From: a virus
Direction: 5' to 3' (one strand)
IMG/VR virus record: IMGVR_UViG_3300025083_000055
Span: 1 to 51,102 of that record
DNA length: 51,102 nt
The notes beneath the pieces are model-generated. The model did no database searches. It was not told where the DNA came from and saw only the letters and a program-made list of their open reading frames with translations. The position numbers were made by a program, and so were the translations under genes. This document shows positions 39,865-49,093 of this stretch, piece by piece. Position 1 is the stretch's first letter; each line of letters begins with the position of its first letter.

Positions 39865-41322
39865 CTAAGCTTTTAATAATACGAAGTTGTTCGCTGCTTG
39901 AGTACACATTGTTCTTTCTGATAAGAAATGCACATTCATAACATCCGTGTCGCTTGTATAGTTTCCGCCAACTGAACCAGTTACCCAAGATTTTAATCTT
40001 CTGTCATCAGCTTCAGAAGCTCTGTATCTGATGTGTAAGAAAGGTCTTGAAATGTTTTGTCCTAATTGTTGGTCGTAAACTGTAGAAGTTCCAGCTGGTA
40101 CAATAACACCTTTGATATCGTTAATTAATCCACGAGTTGTAGAATCATTTAAATATTTCCAGTCTGTTTTGTAGAAATCGTAAGCTCCTCTTCTGAATCC
40201 AGAGAATCCAAGGTTTAGGGCCATATCTTCAGAGTTATCAAATACACCGTAAGATGTACCTCCAGCTCCGTAAGAATTTTGAGCAGCCAACATGTCATCA
40301 ATACCTAGAGACGTAGCTCTATCTAAGAACATCATGTTTTCCTCAATAGCTCCCTGCTTATCTAGCTCTTGTAAGATTGTATCAAACGCGTCGATCCCTG
40401 TCCCTGCACCTACTGTTGCAAAATCAGTTCCTGACCATACTAATCCTCTTTCTTCTAGTGTAGAGAATAATCCTTGCATACCTGAAAGTGTAGCTCCTGC
40501 TGCATTCGTAAATGGAGTAGCTGCATTTTCTGCTTCAACCATACTCATTTCTAAGTAGTCTTCGAATCTAATTCTTGACTCATGCTCAGATTTTAAGTAC
40601 CATAAGTATCCACCAGTTCCTATTTCAGTAGTAACTTCAACCCATCCAATTTGAGCAACGTCTGAACCGTTAACCTCATACTTGTCTCTTAAGATGATTG
40701 GTTTGTTACTGAAAGTTGTAAAAGATGCATCAACTGAATTACCAGCTAATGAAGATCCTTTTCCATATTCAGAACCAAATACGAATAAGCTTAAGTTACC
40801 GTTACCATTTGTTGCTCCTTGTAAAGCTACTGTAAGGTTTCTGTTTGCGTTATCGTATACTTCAATAGCGTAAGTCTGAACACCACCTGCTAAAGCCCCT
40901 ACAGACTTAACAAATGCTTTGTTAGTTACATTACCTTTAGCAATAACGATAGTCATACCAGGTCCTAATAATGGAACTTTTCCATCTGCTCCTGGAGAAG
41001 GTAAACCAATAGTTTGAGTACCAGCTGCTCCTGCAGGCGCGTTAGATACTGCTGTATCGTAAGCTATGTGTAATCTTCCTTGTTCTGACCAAACTACTTG
41101 ATCTGATGCCATAGGCATCTCTGCTCCTACCATTCTTAAGAATCCAGTGATAGTACGGTTACCGTATCTCTCTACTTCTTTCTCGTAAACTTCAGGTAAA
41201 AATTGTTGAGTCCAGCTCATATCTGCTAAAGATAAATAGTTATCTCCAAACAGTCCCTTTACTGGTCTCGGTGTAAGGTGGTTTAAATTTGCCAACGTTG
41301 CTGGCGCTACATCAAATGCCAT
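39865..41322 (-). CDS. Major capsid protein (485 aa)
   Basis: Position after portal and scaffold-like genes, a length near 480 aa and its own downstream hairpin point to the major capsid protein. The sequence MAFDVAPATLANLNHLTPRP, followed by LADMSWTQQFLPEVYEKEVE and RTITGFLRMVGAEMPMASDQ, matches the helical N-arm and spine region of capsid proteins I recognise from marine Bacteroidetes phages. The rest is mixed alpha/beta with Gly/Ala-rich loops, as in HK97-fold shells. Codon and amino-acid use is noticeably balanced (more Gly/Ala/Val) compared with neighbours, typical of a highly expressed virion protein. Confidence 0.8.
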   Translation of the reverse strand: MAFDVAPATLANLNHLTPRPVKGLFGDNYLSLADMSWTQQFLPEVYEKEVERYGNRTITGFLRMVGAEMPMASDQVVWSEQGRLHIAYDTAVSNAPAGAAGTQTIGLPSPGADGKVPLLGPGMTIVIAKGNVTNKAFVKSVGALAGGVQTYAIEVYDNANRNLTVALQGATNGNGNLSLFVFGSEYGKGSSLAGNSVDASFTTFSNKPIILRDKYEVNGSDVAQIGWVEVTTEIGTGGYLWYLKSEHESRIRFEDYLEMSMVEAENAATPFTNAAGATLSGMQGLFSTLEERGLVWSGTDFATVGAGTGIDAFDTILQELDKQGAIEENMMFLDRATSLGIDDMLAAQNSYGAGGTSYGVFDNSEDMALNLGFSGFRRGAYDFYKTDWKYLNDSTTRGLINDIKGVIVPAGTSTVYDQQLGQNISRPFLHIRYRASEADDRRLKSWVTGSVGGNYTSDTDVMNVHFLSERTMCTQAANNFVLLKA

Positions 41323-41328
41323 AATAAA

Positions 41329-42579
41329 TTATTTTAAATGTTTAAAAGTTTTAATTCGTAATTTTGAATCGGCACTTCCTGAATCGACTGATCTAACTGT
41401 AAACCCGTTGGCAGTTTTAACTTCTTGATGAACGCCTCTCGCTCCCATCTGTACGTTTTTACTTTTTGCCATACTGTCTTTCATAGCGTCGGCTTTGCCT
41501 TGCTCATAAAAGTGATTTGCAATTGAGTCTGCATTCATAGCTGTGAATAATCCTTTGTGATAACCTTTGGCATCTGACATTTCGTTTTTTTCATTCAAGA
41601 ACTTCTTGACAAAATTATTAATATCGCTTTGGTTTTCTTTAACGGAATTAGCGTCTTTAACTTTAAAACGGTATTTTTTGTCTCCGACTTGATAATCAAA
41701 ACCTTTGAAATCATCACCAAAAACATTACTCGTTTTATTTAAAAACACTTCTGTTTGCTTCTCAGCTATTCGAGTTGCCTCCTCGTTTTCTTTTGTATAG
41801 CGATTGAAAAAATCTACCGCTTTTTGTTGCTCAGGTGCTAATTTAGAACCTGATTTTATTTCTTTGTAATATTTAGACTTTAAACCGTCTAAATGATTCT
41901 TAGCTTTAGCTAATTCTTCTCTTTGTGATATCTTCTTACGTCTTACTTCTTTTTCGTCATCGACTTCTTCATCGTAAGAAAATTTATCTTCCATAAGAAA
42001 ATCAATATCTTCTTTATCTAAGTGAGGTCTTGTAGTTTCATAATACTCTCTTAGCAATTGATTCTCATTTAAAGAACTATAATCTTGATTAAGCTTTACG
42101 TAATCTTCCAGGCTTCCACCGGTTTCATTCATAAACTCTACAACTTTCTGTATGTTTTCAGGTAAAGGTTCAGCGGTGTCTTGTGATTGCTGAACAGCTT
42201 GTTCTATTTCTTCTTTTAGCTCTTCTGTTTTTTCTTCAACCTCTTCGTCTGTTATTTCTTCAAGAACGGATTCTTCAGCTTGAACGGGCTCTGGTTGTTG
42301 TGGTATTTCTTTTTCCACTTCTTGTACAGGTTCGGCTTGTTGATCTGCAGCCACGTCTGTTGTTTCTTGCTCTGTATTGGCATCTTCTTGTGGTTTATTA
42401 AGTTGAGTTAAGTCTAATTTAATACCACCACTTTCTTCATCTATTGAAACCGGGGAATCAACTTTTAGCTGAGGTTCAGCTTTAACTTCTTCAGGAGCTT
42501 CTTTAACTTGTTCAGCTACTGGTTCTTTTTTTTCAGGGGCTTTAACTTTAAAGCTACCTTCTGTTTTAATTTCTGACAT
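41329..42579 (-). CDS. Scaffolding-like acidic protein (416 aa)
   Basis: The first 150 residues are extremely Glu/Gln/Pro/Val-rich (for example EQVKEAPEEVKAEPQLKVDS and EEITDEEVEEKTEELKEEIE) and likely disordered. The remainder is charged and helical with NRYTKENEEATRIAEKQTEV. This composition and the place between portal and capsid genes fit a scaffolding protein that organises the procapsid and leaves before DNA fills it. It has no protease motif. It ends 6 bp before the capsid start. Confidence 0.7.
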   Translation of the reverse strand: MSEIKTEGSFKVKAPEKKEPVAEQVKEAPEEVKAEPQLKVDSPVSIDEESGGIKLDLTQLNKPQEDANTEQETTDVAADQQAEPVQEVEKEIPQQPEPVQAEESVLEEITDEEVEEKTEELKEEIEQAVQQSQDTAEPLPENIQKVVEFMNETGGSLEDYVKLNQDYSSLNENQLLREYYETTRPHLDKEDIDFLMEDKFSYDEEVDDEKEVRRKKISQREELAKAKNHLDGLKSKYYKEIKSGSKLAPEQQKAVDFFNRYTKENEEATRIAEKQTEVFLNKTSNVFGDDFKGFDYQVGDKKYRFKVKDANSVKENQSDINNFVKKFLNEKNEMSDAKGYHKGLFTAMNADSIANHFYEQGKADAMKDSMAKSKNVQMGARGVHQEVKTANGFTVRSVDSGSADSKLRIKTFKHLK

Positions 42580-42611
42580 GATAAAATATTATATAATTGT
42601 TACTATTATTA

Positions 42612-45041
42612 TTACCTAGGATCAAAAGCACCTAAGCCAAATCCACCTCCCATTGTGTCATTCCCTCCAGATTCGAAGTTAGTTGGTGGTGTATCGTTTT
42701 TTCTTTGTGCAATCATTTCACTTTGCTGTGTACCTTGTATTCTTGTACGTTGATCTTTTCGATCTTCAATTTCTTTTTCTTTGTCTTTAGCACTCTGAAC
42801 CTCCATACCTTTAAGCTGCATGTTATATTGGAATTCTAAAGCCATCAATTCTTTTTTAGCACCAACTTCAACACCTATTCTTTGCTCTTCAATTTGACCC
42901 TTTAATTGCTCTAATTGAGATTTAGTTTGAAATAATGCTTGATCTTTTTGTATTTCAGCCTGTGCTGCTACTTGCTGAGCTTGTGCGTTTGCTTGAGCTT
43001 GAGCTTGTATATTTGCTTGCTGTTCTTGTTGTAATCTTTCTTGACGTTTCTTTTGCCTAACTTTCAATAACTGATTAGCTAATTTTATATTTTTAACTTC
43101 TCTTATATCTATAGCATCGGATAAATCAATTAACCCAGCTGATAACGCTTGTTGCACGTTGTTTTCTAAAAGCTGTTGCTCTTCTTCGTCAGGCGTTAAT
43201 TCCAAGAATATACCGAAATCATGTAAATGTAAATCCCTTAATTCATCTAAAGTAGCCACATTAAACCCACCTATTTTTTGAATAAATGATTCTTTTGCTG
43301 GGTGATATTCAAGTATATCGGATATTCTTAAAGATAAACACTCTGCTGTTTCTCTTGTTAAATATAAACCCGCGTCAAGTATATGCCTTGTTGCTGTATT
43401 AGAGTTAGCTGCTGCCAGTTTTTGTACACCTACTAAAGCTCTTGCGTCTGGAGTACTACCATCTCTTGCTTCATTTAATCCGGTTACATCTCTTATCATT
43501 TGTAGATAATAATTATAAGTAGATATAAGTGTTTGTAACTTTTGGCCTCCGCTTCCGGTTTGAACTTCCTGTATTGGCACTTTGCCAGGGTTCATATCAC
43601 CCTCTTGTGTAAATGATCTACCTATTATAGATCCTGTTTGAAAGAACATATTAAGTGCTTCTTGAGGATTATAATTTGTACCATTACCCAAATCAACTTC
43701 ATTTATACCATCAGCATCTAAGTAAACACCGTCTGGTATCATTCTTTGTAATACTTGCTGTAATTTTAAATGTGTTAATTGTATCATATCAGCAAAAGCA
43801 GTACAACGACTTACTATTGATTCTATTCTACCTTGATACATTCTAGGAGCTGTTATAGCGTAATTCATTTTAACCTTAGAACTATCACTTTTTGGTCGCA
43901 TCATATTCTTGGCCATCTCCCATTTAAGTAATATATCAGTTCCCAATACCATTACACCTTCGTATAATACTTCAAGTGATCTAGACATTTTACCAAATTG
44001 CTCTTCGTACATTTCAATAGGTGGATTGAATTGATCATCCCTTACTATTATTTTTGAAGCACCTGTTGCAGTCTCTTTTACTTTATAAACTTCATTCATG
44101 TAAGTTTTATAATTAAAGTAAAGTATCTGAACTATGTTTTGATCTCTATTATTATTGTTTGTATTACTTATATTATTATTCCAAACCCCATAATTTTGTG
44201 ACCCTTGTGATTGTATCTGATCCATTTGCTCTTCAGATAGGTTCGGAAACTGCTTTTTAAGCTCGTTTAAGGGCACGAATTTAACTTCGCCTGCATAATA
44301 TATATCTTGAAAATACGGGTCCTCTGTGTAAGAATAAATTAAATAAGCCGGATCAACATATTCTACTGTTACACCCTCTGCTTCTGTGAAATTATTTTTA
44401 ACAGCACCAATACCAAGAGTAGTTATATCATAGTAATATCTTTTCTTTGTTAAGTCATATCTATTTTCATCAAACATAACACTCAAAGCTTCTTCTTCTG
44501 CTATCTCAATACCTTGCTTGTAACTAAGTTGCATATGTAAATCTAACTCTTCTTCAGAGTCTGGCAACTTATCTGGATTGTTTTCAAATAAATTTATTCC
44601 AAAATTCTCTTGAGCAAATACATTCAGCTCTTCTGTTTGTAAATCTCTTATAATGGATTCCATATATTTAGTTCTTTTGCTAACTCCGTATGGATCTTGA
44701 GAATAAGCAGTAAGATCAAAAGATCTATCAGCTATACCATTAACAACTATATCAACAAACTTTGATAATATAGGTACTGGTTTCCAATCTAAATTAAGAT
44801 AAGACAAATCGCCATTAATAGACATTTCATCTTTGTATTTTTGTATAGGCTGTTCGCCTCTTGCATATAGCCTTAAGCTATGGAATGTGTTTTGATTGCT
44901 TCTGAATCTAGTTACACCAGAGTTGTTCGAGAACCACTCATTTTGAATTGCTCTTCCAACTTGGAGTCCGTAGTCTCGTGACATCTTCTCAGAGTCACTT
45001 GCAACTTGACTTGGGAAAAAACTATTTACTACTCCTGCCAT
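42612..45041 (-). CDS. Portal protein (809 aa)
   Basis: The dodecameric DNA channel of the capsid. Evidence includes position directly after the terminase, size, and LDWKPVPILSKFVDIVVNGI (about 84-103), a segment characteristic of large portals in crAss-like and other Bacteroidetes podoviruses. The central part has strands around VTVEYVDPAYLIYSYTED and a later helical RMIPDGVYLDADGI/MIRDVTGLNEARDG block typical of the stem and clip. The last 170 residues are a Gln/Ala-rich coiled coil and a Gly-rich tail (MGGGFGLGAFDPR). It is separated from the terminase by 4 bp. Confidence 0.82.
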   Translation of the reverse strand: MAGVVNSFFPSQVASDSEKMSRDYGLQVGRAIQNEWFSNNSGVTRFRSNQNTFHSLRLYARGEQPIQKYKDEMSINGDLSYLNLDWKPVPILSKFVDIVVNGIADRSFDLTAYSQDPYGVSKRTKYMESIIRDLQTEELNVFAQENFGINLFENNPDKLPDSEEELDLHMQLSYKQGIEIAEEEALSVMFDENRYDLTKKRYYYDITTLGIGAVKNNFTEAEGVTVEYVDPAYLIYSYTEDPYFQDIYYAGEVKFVPLNELKKQFPNLSEEQMDQIQSQGSQNYGVWNNNISNTNNNNRDQNIVQILYFNYKTYMNEVYKVKETATGASKIIVRDDQFNPPIEMYEEQFGKMSRSLEVLYEGVMVLGTDILLKWEMAKNMMRPKSDSSKVKMNYAITAPRMYQGRIESIVSRCTAFADMIQLTHLKLQQVLQRMIPDGVYLDADGINEVDLGNGTNYNPQEALNMFFQTGSIIGRSFTQEGDMNPGKVPIQEVQTGSGGQKLQTLISTYNYYLQMIRDVTGLNEARDGSTPDARALVGVQKLAAANSNTATRHILDAGLYLTRETAECLSLRISDILEYHPAKESFIQKIGGFNVATLDELRDLHLHDFGIFLELTPDEEEQQLLENNVQQALSAGLIDLSDAIDIREVKNIKLANQLLKVRQKKRQERLQQEQQANIQAQAQANAQAQQVAAQAEIQKDQALFQTKSQLEQLKGQIEEQRIGVEVGAKKELMALEFQYNMQLKGMEVQSAKDKEKEIEDRKDQRTRIQGTQQSEMIAQRKNDTPPTNFESGGNDTMGGGFGLGAFDPR

Positions 45042-45045
45042 ATTA

Positions 45046-47256
45046 CTATTTTATTATTTTTGATGTTGATCCTTCGATTTGATATTTAGCAAATCTTATA
45101 TTAATTGGTGCTCTTTCCATTCTGATATTTGGTCTATATAAATCTTTATGACAAGCCATAATAGCAAGCCCTGAGCTAATAGCGGCATCAAATTTTGTTC
45201 TGTTATTTATATCGAATTTGGCCCAGTCTTGTAATGTTTCATTAAAATACATTGTTCCATATTCGTTTTGGTCGTTTAAACCTACGTGCTTATCTATATA
45301 CATTTCAATAGCAGCAGCGTGAGCTTGTTTAATATCTTCACTTGAATTAGGTATTCCACCTATTTCTCTTTCGGTTACTGATAGCTTGTTCCATAATTTA
45401 TCAGGACGATTCATTGAGTAACCTCTATAACCTCTCCTTTTAAAATAATATAAAAGTCTTGGTTTATTATTTTCACAAAGAAGTGGCATACCATAAAACA
45501 CACAAGCCATTAATACATCTTCAAAAAACATTTCAGCTGTTTGTGGTCTTGCTACATATTCTAAAAAAAATGTGCTCGGTGGCGCATCCTCCATACTAAA
45601 CTTAGTCAACCCATGTAAAGCACCTTTAGATCCTCTCCCGTCTGTTGTTCCTGATATATCATAACTATCACAACCAAAAGCACCCATATGTTCGTTGCCA
45701 GGCCATTTAATACCGTTTTTTGATATCTGTCTATTTTGTATATCATAATTAGGTATCCAGCTTATTAAAAATCTTCCATTTGGATTTGGTGAAAAAATTA
45801 CTTTTGAATCTTTTATACCATTTTCCCATTGAAAACTTCCTTTTGTTAAAACATTGCTGTTACCTAAGTCTTCGTTATAATCTATTTGTTCGTATATTTT
45901 TGCTAAATTAAATATACTATTTTTAGTTTCATCTCTAAAAGCGTGCTCTTCTGTTCTTGGAAACTGTCTGTAGAATTCGTTTAAAGCATCTTGATCACCT
46001 TTTAATCCTTCAACTTCATTATTCCAATGCTCTATTACACCCTGGTCTATTTCGTCCCCATGAGGCCCGACAGTTTTGTCTTTTGGTGTGTTGAATACAG
46101 GTAACCCATAAGAATCAATGAATCCCTCGTAGTTCCATTCCATAGGTATGAACAAACTATATAATCCCGAGCGAGTCTGTCCATTGGCGTTTCTTTTTGT
46201 AACATCTGAACTATTATATAATTTTTTAAAATTATCCCCTCCTTTATCTAAAGCATTTGATGTTGATCCCATCATACACTTACCAATAATTCTAGATCCT
46301 AACCTTAATGTTGTTTTAGTAACCCTCCAATTGTTGAGGATATTATTTGGTCTTTCCCATTTACCTGACTCATCGTGAACTAATAACTTAAGTTTTTCCC
46401 CATCATAAGCATTGTCTCCTGTGTTTTTCCAATCGATTGTTGTGTCAAGGCCAGTGAGTATTTCTTTAGATTCGTTGTTATCAAGTTTTCTTCTTGTAAA
46501 TTTAGAAGCGGGTACACGATAGGCGAGTTCGGTTTTTGGCCTATCCATACCGTCTTGTATTGGTTTAAAGAAAAATGGGTAGTTAACACTAATGGGTACA
46601 ACTTTGTCGGTAAACATTTTTTTTGCATCAGAACCAGACTTGGATAATATACCAAATCTTGAGTCACTTGATATTGTGGCCATGTTAACTGTTTCCCCTG
46701 AGGCCATGAATGAAAATCCACTACGTCTGTTTTTGAGGTAAGACATACCGTAGCATCTTCGATCTGCTTTACAAGCTTCCCAGAATATATAGAATAATCT
46801 GTTTGACTCCCTAAAATCTGGTCGCCCAACATCAATCTTGGACCACTGCAAGTACATAAAGTGAGCACCAGTAATGTAAGTATCCACACCCTTATTATTG
46901 AACCAGTGACCGTATTCTCTTTTATTGAAATTTTCATCTATATATTTCCCCCAAGTTTTTTTAAATCCCTCAGGATAATCCCTCCAATCAAAAATACTTT
47001 TAATACCTTTTAATTGTTTAGGATATTCTTCAGGTGTCCATTTATCTGTAACTTTACTAAGCTTACCAGGTGATTTAGGTAAAGCTATTTTAAGATTTTG
47101 TATATTGTATATTTCGCCTATTTGCCCAGTCTTACTTATAACAACTATATCGTGTTCTTTGTTATAACCGTATTCCCATTTTTTACCTTTATTTAATCTA
47201 GATAAGGTAGTGCGTTTTACTGGCTCTATGATCTCGTATAAGGTTTGTTTATACAT
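45046..47256 (-). CDS. terL: Terminase large subunit (736 aa)
   Basis: DNA-packaging ATPase and nuclease. A degenerate Walker A is at NRRSGFSF (about 176-183), without a classic GKT/S, as in several phage terminases. Walker B is KLLVHDESGKWE (about 290-301, Asp295 and Glu296). The RNase H-like nuclease has MGAFGCDSYD (Asp530, Asp533), a later acidic segment FLEYVARPQTAEMFFED, and the terminal RTKFDAAISSGLAIM (Asp690). The 170-residue N-terminal extension (ATP-binding adaptor part) is long. The gene is followed by portal and preceded by the 91-aa small-subunit candidate, whose stop overlaps its start (TAATG-type). Confidence 0.85.
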   Translation of the reverse strand: MYKQTLYEIIEPVKRTTLSRLNKGKKWEYGYNKEHDIVVISKTGQIGEIYNIQNLKIALPKSPGKLSKVTDKWTPEEYPKQLKGIKSIFDWRDYPEGFKKTWGKYIDENFNKREYGHWFNNKGVDTYITGAHFMYLQWSKIDVGRPDFRESNRLFYIFWEACKADRRCYGMSYLKNRRSGFSFMASGETVNMATISSDSRFGILSKSGSDAKKMFTDKVVPISVNYPFFFKPIQDGMDRPKTELAYRVPASKFTRRKLDNNESKEILTGLDTTIDWKNTGDNAYDGEKLKLLVHDESGKWERPNNILNNWRVTKTTLRLGSRIIGKCMMGSTSNALDKGGDNFKKLYNSSDVTKRNANGQTRSGLYSLFIPMEWNYEGFIDSYGLPVFNTPKDKTVGPHGDEIDQGVIEHWNNEVEGLKGDQDALNEFYRQFPRTEEHAFRDETKNSIFNLAKIYEQIDYNEDLGNSNVLTKGSFQWENGIKDSKVIFSPNPNGRFLISWIPNYDIQNRQISKNGIKWPGNEHMGAFGCDSYDISGTTDGRGSKGALHGLTKFSMEDAPPSTFFLEYVARPQTAEMFFEDVLMACVFYGMPLLCENNKPRLLYYFKRRGYRGYSMNRPDKLWNKLSVTEREIGGIPNSSEDIKQAHAAAIEMYIDKHVGLNDQNEYGTMYFNETLQDWAKFDINNRTKFDAAISSGLAIMACHKDLYRPNIRMERAPINIRFAKYQIEGSTSKIIK

Positions 47257-47531
47257 TACTTAGATCTTTTTTCTGCAAACCCACCAAATGAAGTTGTTTC
47301 AATTTCTTTCTTAGGCTTATTATCTAATATTCTTTCCTCCTCTTCAATGCGGTTAAGTATTTCGAAAGCATCAAAAATTGCAAGCTTTTTAGTAGCTGCA
47401 GCATTCTTTAATCTATCAGCAGATATGTCATCATCTGAATCAACTATATCTTCTTTAGCTACTTTTATAAGTTCCTCAACTGCTCTGTGCCCAGCCTGGA
47501 TTATACTCTTCTTCGTTTCCTTGATGTTCAT
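47256..47531 (-). CDS. Possible terminase small subunit (91 aa)
   Basis: The protein is helical and acidic: IKETKKSIIQAGHRAVEELI, then KEDIVDSDDDISADRLKNAA, a helix DAFEILNRIEEEERIL and the C-terminus SFGGFAEKRSK. The location directly before the large terminase subunit and the small helical character fit a DNA-recognition subunit, but no clear HTH is visible. No later ATG exists, so the 56-bp overlap with the 47476 gene appears real. Confidence 0.5.
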   Translation of the reverse strand: MNIKETKKSIIQAGHRAVEELIKVAKEDIVDSDDDISADRLKNAAATKKLAIFDAFEILNRIEEEERILDNKPKKEIETTSFGGFAEKRSK

Positions 47532-48069
47532 ATTTGATTGTAATTGAATTGACGGGTACTCGGTATAACCTCTGCCCTTCTATTATAAATTCATATTCTG
47601 AATTTGGTCTAAACCCTATCAATTGCTCTTTTTCAAATTCACCATTTGAGTATTTTACAATACCTATTAGTGGTCTTTCATCATTTACCGAAAACATTCT
47701 TGTTTCTTTTATAGGCATAACAAACACAAAACCTTCTAAAGCTTTCCATTCGTTATTTCTTTTATAAGCATATACTTGATCTGGTTGAACTAAATATACA
47801 TTTTCACTTAAATAGTTTTTACTATCTTTTTCTTTACCCCTAACATCTCTGAATCTTCTAAAAACATTATGATGCACAATAACGTCATCACCTTCTTTTA
47901 ATTCTTTATATACAGTTACTAATGGCAAACTTAATATAGTACCTATTCTATTCACGTATTCGTGATTTTGTAATTCTGTATTTAATAATAGTTCTTGTCC
48001 CTCTATATTTTTTTTTCCAGTTGACCTACTACCCTTTGGTTCAACTAGGTAATTAAATACACTGTGCAT
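47476..48069 (-). CDS. Possible GroES-like co-chaperonin with two repeats (197 aa)
   Basis: The segment VNRIGTILSLPLVTVYKELK, then EGDDVIVHHNVFRRF, follows the GroES logic (G-x-V strand, K-x-GD-x-V strand). It ends with QVYAYKRNNEWKALEGFVFV, like the terminal strand of a co-chaperonin subunit. A second, shorter copy begins at PLIGIVKYSNGEFEKEQLIG and ends LYRVPVNSITIKYE. Phage co-chaperonins (T4 gp31 type) adapt host GroEL to fold capsid protein; position beside terminase and capsid genes fits. The assignment is from pattern only and could be wrong. Confidence 0.45.
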   Translation of the reverse strand: MHSVFNYLVEPKGSRSTGKKNIEGQELLLNTELQNHEYVNRIGTILSLPLVTVYKELKEGDDVIVHHNVFRRFRDVRGKEKDSKNYLSENVYLVQPDQVYAYKRNNEWKALEGFVFVMPIKETRMFSVNDERPLIGIVKYSNGEFEKEQLIGFRPNSEYEFIIEGQRLYRVPVNSITIKYEHQGNEEEYNPGWAQSS

Positions 48070-48294
48070 TTACCATGAAAGATCATATTCCACGGATATA
48101 GACATGTTTTTATTGAAATCTTTCCAAGGCATTAACATATCTTTTTTTGTAATGTAGATAGAGTACTTTTCTTCCTCCTCTACAATATGGGCTATAGTAT
48201 GACCGCCATACACTTCCTGTCCAACAGCATAGTGCATAGCGTCATTCTTATAGTCTTTTCCAACACTGATTTTTCTAATTACTTGCTGGGACAT
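48070..48294 (-). CDS. Conserved hypothetical protein (74 aa)
   Basis: The frame could begin with GTG at 48303, but the ATG at 48294 (MSQQVIRKISVGKDYKNDAM) is more likely. The protein continues HYAVGQEVYGGHTIAHIVEE, then ITKKDMLMPWKDFN, a small beta-sheet-like fold. I recall similar proteins next to terminase genes in Bacteroidetes phages, with no known function. It overlaps the upstream gene by 20 bp and ends at the base before the 47476 gene's start. Confidence 0.6.
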   Translation of the reverse strand: MSQQVIRKISVGKDYKNDAMHYAVGQEVYGGHTIAHIVEEEEKYSIYITKKDMLMPWKDFNKNMSISVEYDLSW

Positions 48295-48553
48295 CTTGTT
48301 CACTAATTTCCCCCGTAGTTAAATCAATATTAACTGGTCCATATTCTTTTTCCAAATCAGCTTGTAATTTTTGTAACTCACTAACTACCTCTTGCAACTG
48401 GGATAATAAACCGGCTTTATGCCCTTCAATACCGCCAATTTGCATTTGTATTTGGTTTTGCTTATTTACTGTTTCTTGCAATGATTTTAATTGCTCTTCA
48501 GAAATTGACTTTACTTCTTTGTGATCTACGTCTACTGTTTTTAATTTACTCAT
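48275..48553 (-). CDS. Coiled-coil protein (92 aa)
   Basis: Residues about 15-70 form a clear heptad-type coiled coil (KSISEEQLKSLQETVNKQNQ and LLSQLQEVVSELQKLQADLE), followed by EYGPVNIDLTTGEISEQ. I recognise the 'GKVNINIxTGEI' tail and coiled coil as a recurrent small phage protein of unknown function near terminase genes. It is presumably a virion or assembly accessory. Confidence 0.6.
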   Translation of the reverse strand: MSKLKTVDVDHKEVKSISEEQLKSLQETVNKQNQIQMQIGGIEGHKAGLLSQLQEVVSELQKLQADLEKEYGPVNIDLTTGEISEQDVPASN

Positions 48554-48564
48554 AATGATTTAAT

Positions 48565-48720
48565 TTAATTGTTTGGTTTTTGTTTGTAAGGAAATGCTTT
48601 ATTTAACATTTCTTTTCTATTATTGCATCCGCAATCACCAGGTAGTTTATCTACTAGTTTCTTTATTCCGGTTGCTTTGGTTATTTTTTCTATGGTATCT
48701 CCTAATCCTTTTGATTTCAT
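48565..48720 (-). CDS. Small conserved protein with CGC motif (51 aa)
   Basis: The product contains GLGDTIEKITKATGIKKLVD and then GDCGCNNRKEMLNKAFPY. I recognise this 'GLGDTIEKxTKATGIKKxVD...CGCxxRKExLNKxFPY' family as a tiny conserved protein encoded near terminase genes in many Bacteroidetes phages. Function is unknown. The basic helix plus CGC may contact DNA or metal. It was identified by direct reading of the 180-bp gap between the 48275 and 48734 genes. Confidence 0.65.
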   Translation of the reverse strand: MKSKGLGDTIEKITKATGIKKLVDKLPGDCGCNNRKEMLNKAFPYKQKPNN

Positions 48721-48733
48721 TTAATTATTTGTT

Positions 48734-49093
48734 CTAGCAATTCCATTTACGTCTTGCTGCTTTACCTCTTTCACCAGTCCAGCCTCTTGATCTTGCACAA
48801 AATGATTTACGTCTTTTTGCTGCTTTGCTATCCGGATCTAATTTTGATGGAGGTGTTGTTACTGCGGTTTTTAAATTACCACCAGTTTTTTTATTGTAAT
48901 TAGCAACACCTTTAGCTGTCATTCCGCCTCCAGCATCTTTACCAGTACCCCCGCCTTTTTTAACTTCAGCATAGTTACCAGATTTTTTATTACGCTTAGG
49001 TGCGTACGATTTTGACTTTGCCTTTTTAAGAGGACTTGCGTATCTCTCAGTCGTCATTAGAGCTGGAGAACAAGGTTTCATTTTGAATGCCAT
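48734..49093 (-). CDS. Basic SPxK-motif protein, DUF6321-like (119 aa)
   Basis: It opens MAFKMKPCSPALMTTERYAS followed by PLKKAKSKSY, with the MAFK start and an SPLK tag. The C-terminal domain (GGGMTAKGVANYNKKTGGNL, then KRRKSFCARSRGWTGER and RRKWNC) matches a small conserved phage domain I recall as DUF6321. It is strongly Lys/Arg-rich and probably DNA-associated in the virion or during packaging (inference). The A of its start codon is the last base of the upstream gene's stop (TAATG). Confidence 0.65.
   Translation of the reverse strand: MAFKMKPCSPALMTTERYASPLKKAKSKSYAPKRNKKSGNYAEVKKGGGTGKDAGGGMTAKGVANYNKKTGGNLKTAVTTPPSKLDPDSKAAKRRKSFCARSRGWTGERGKAARRKWNC

Noticed and set aside
46380-46937. 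185-aa open frame with a signal-peptide-like start on the minus strand
   Set aside because: It lies wholly within the terminase large subunit gene on the same strand in another frame, and the terminase has clear motifs throughout.
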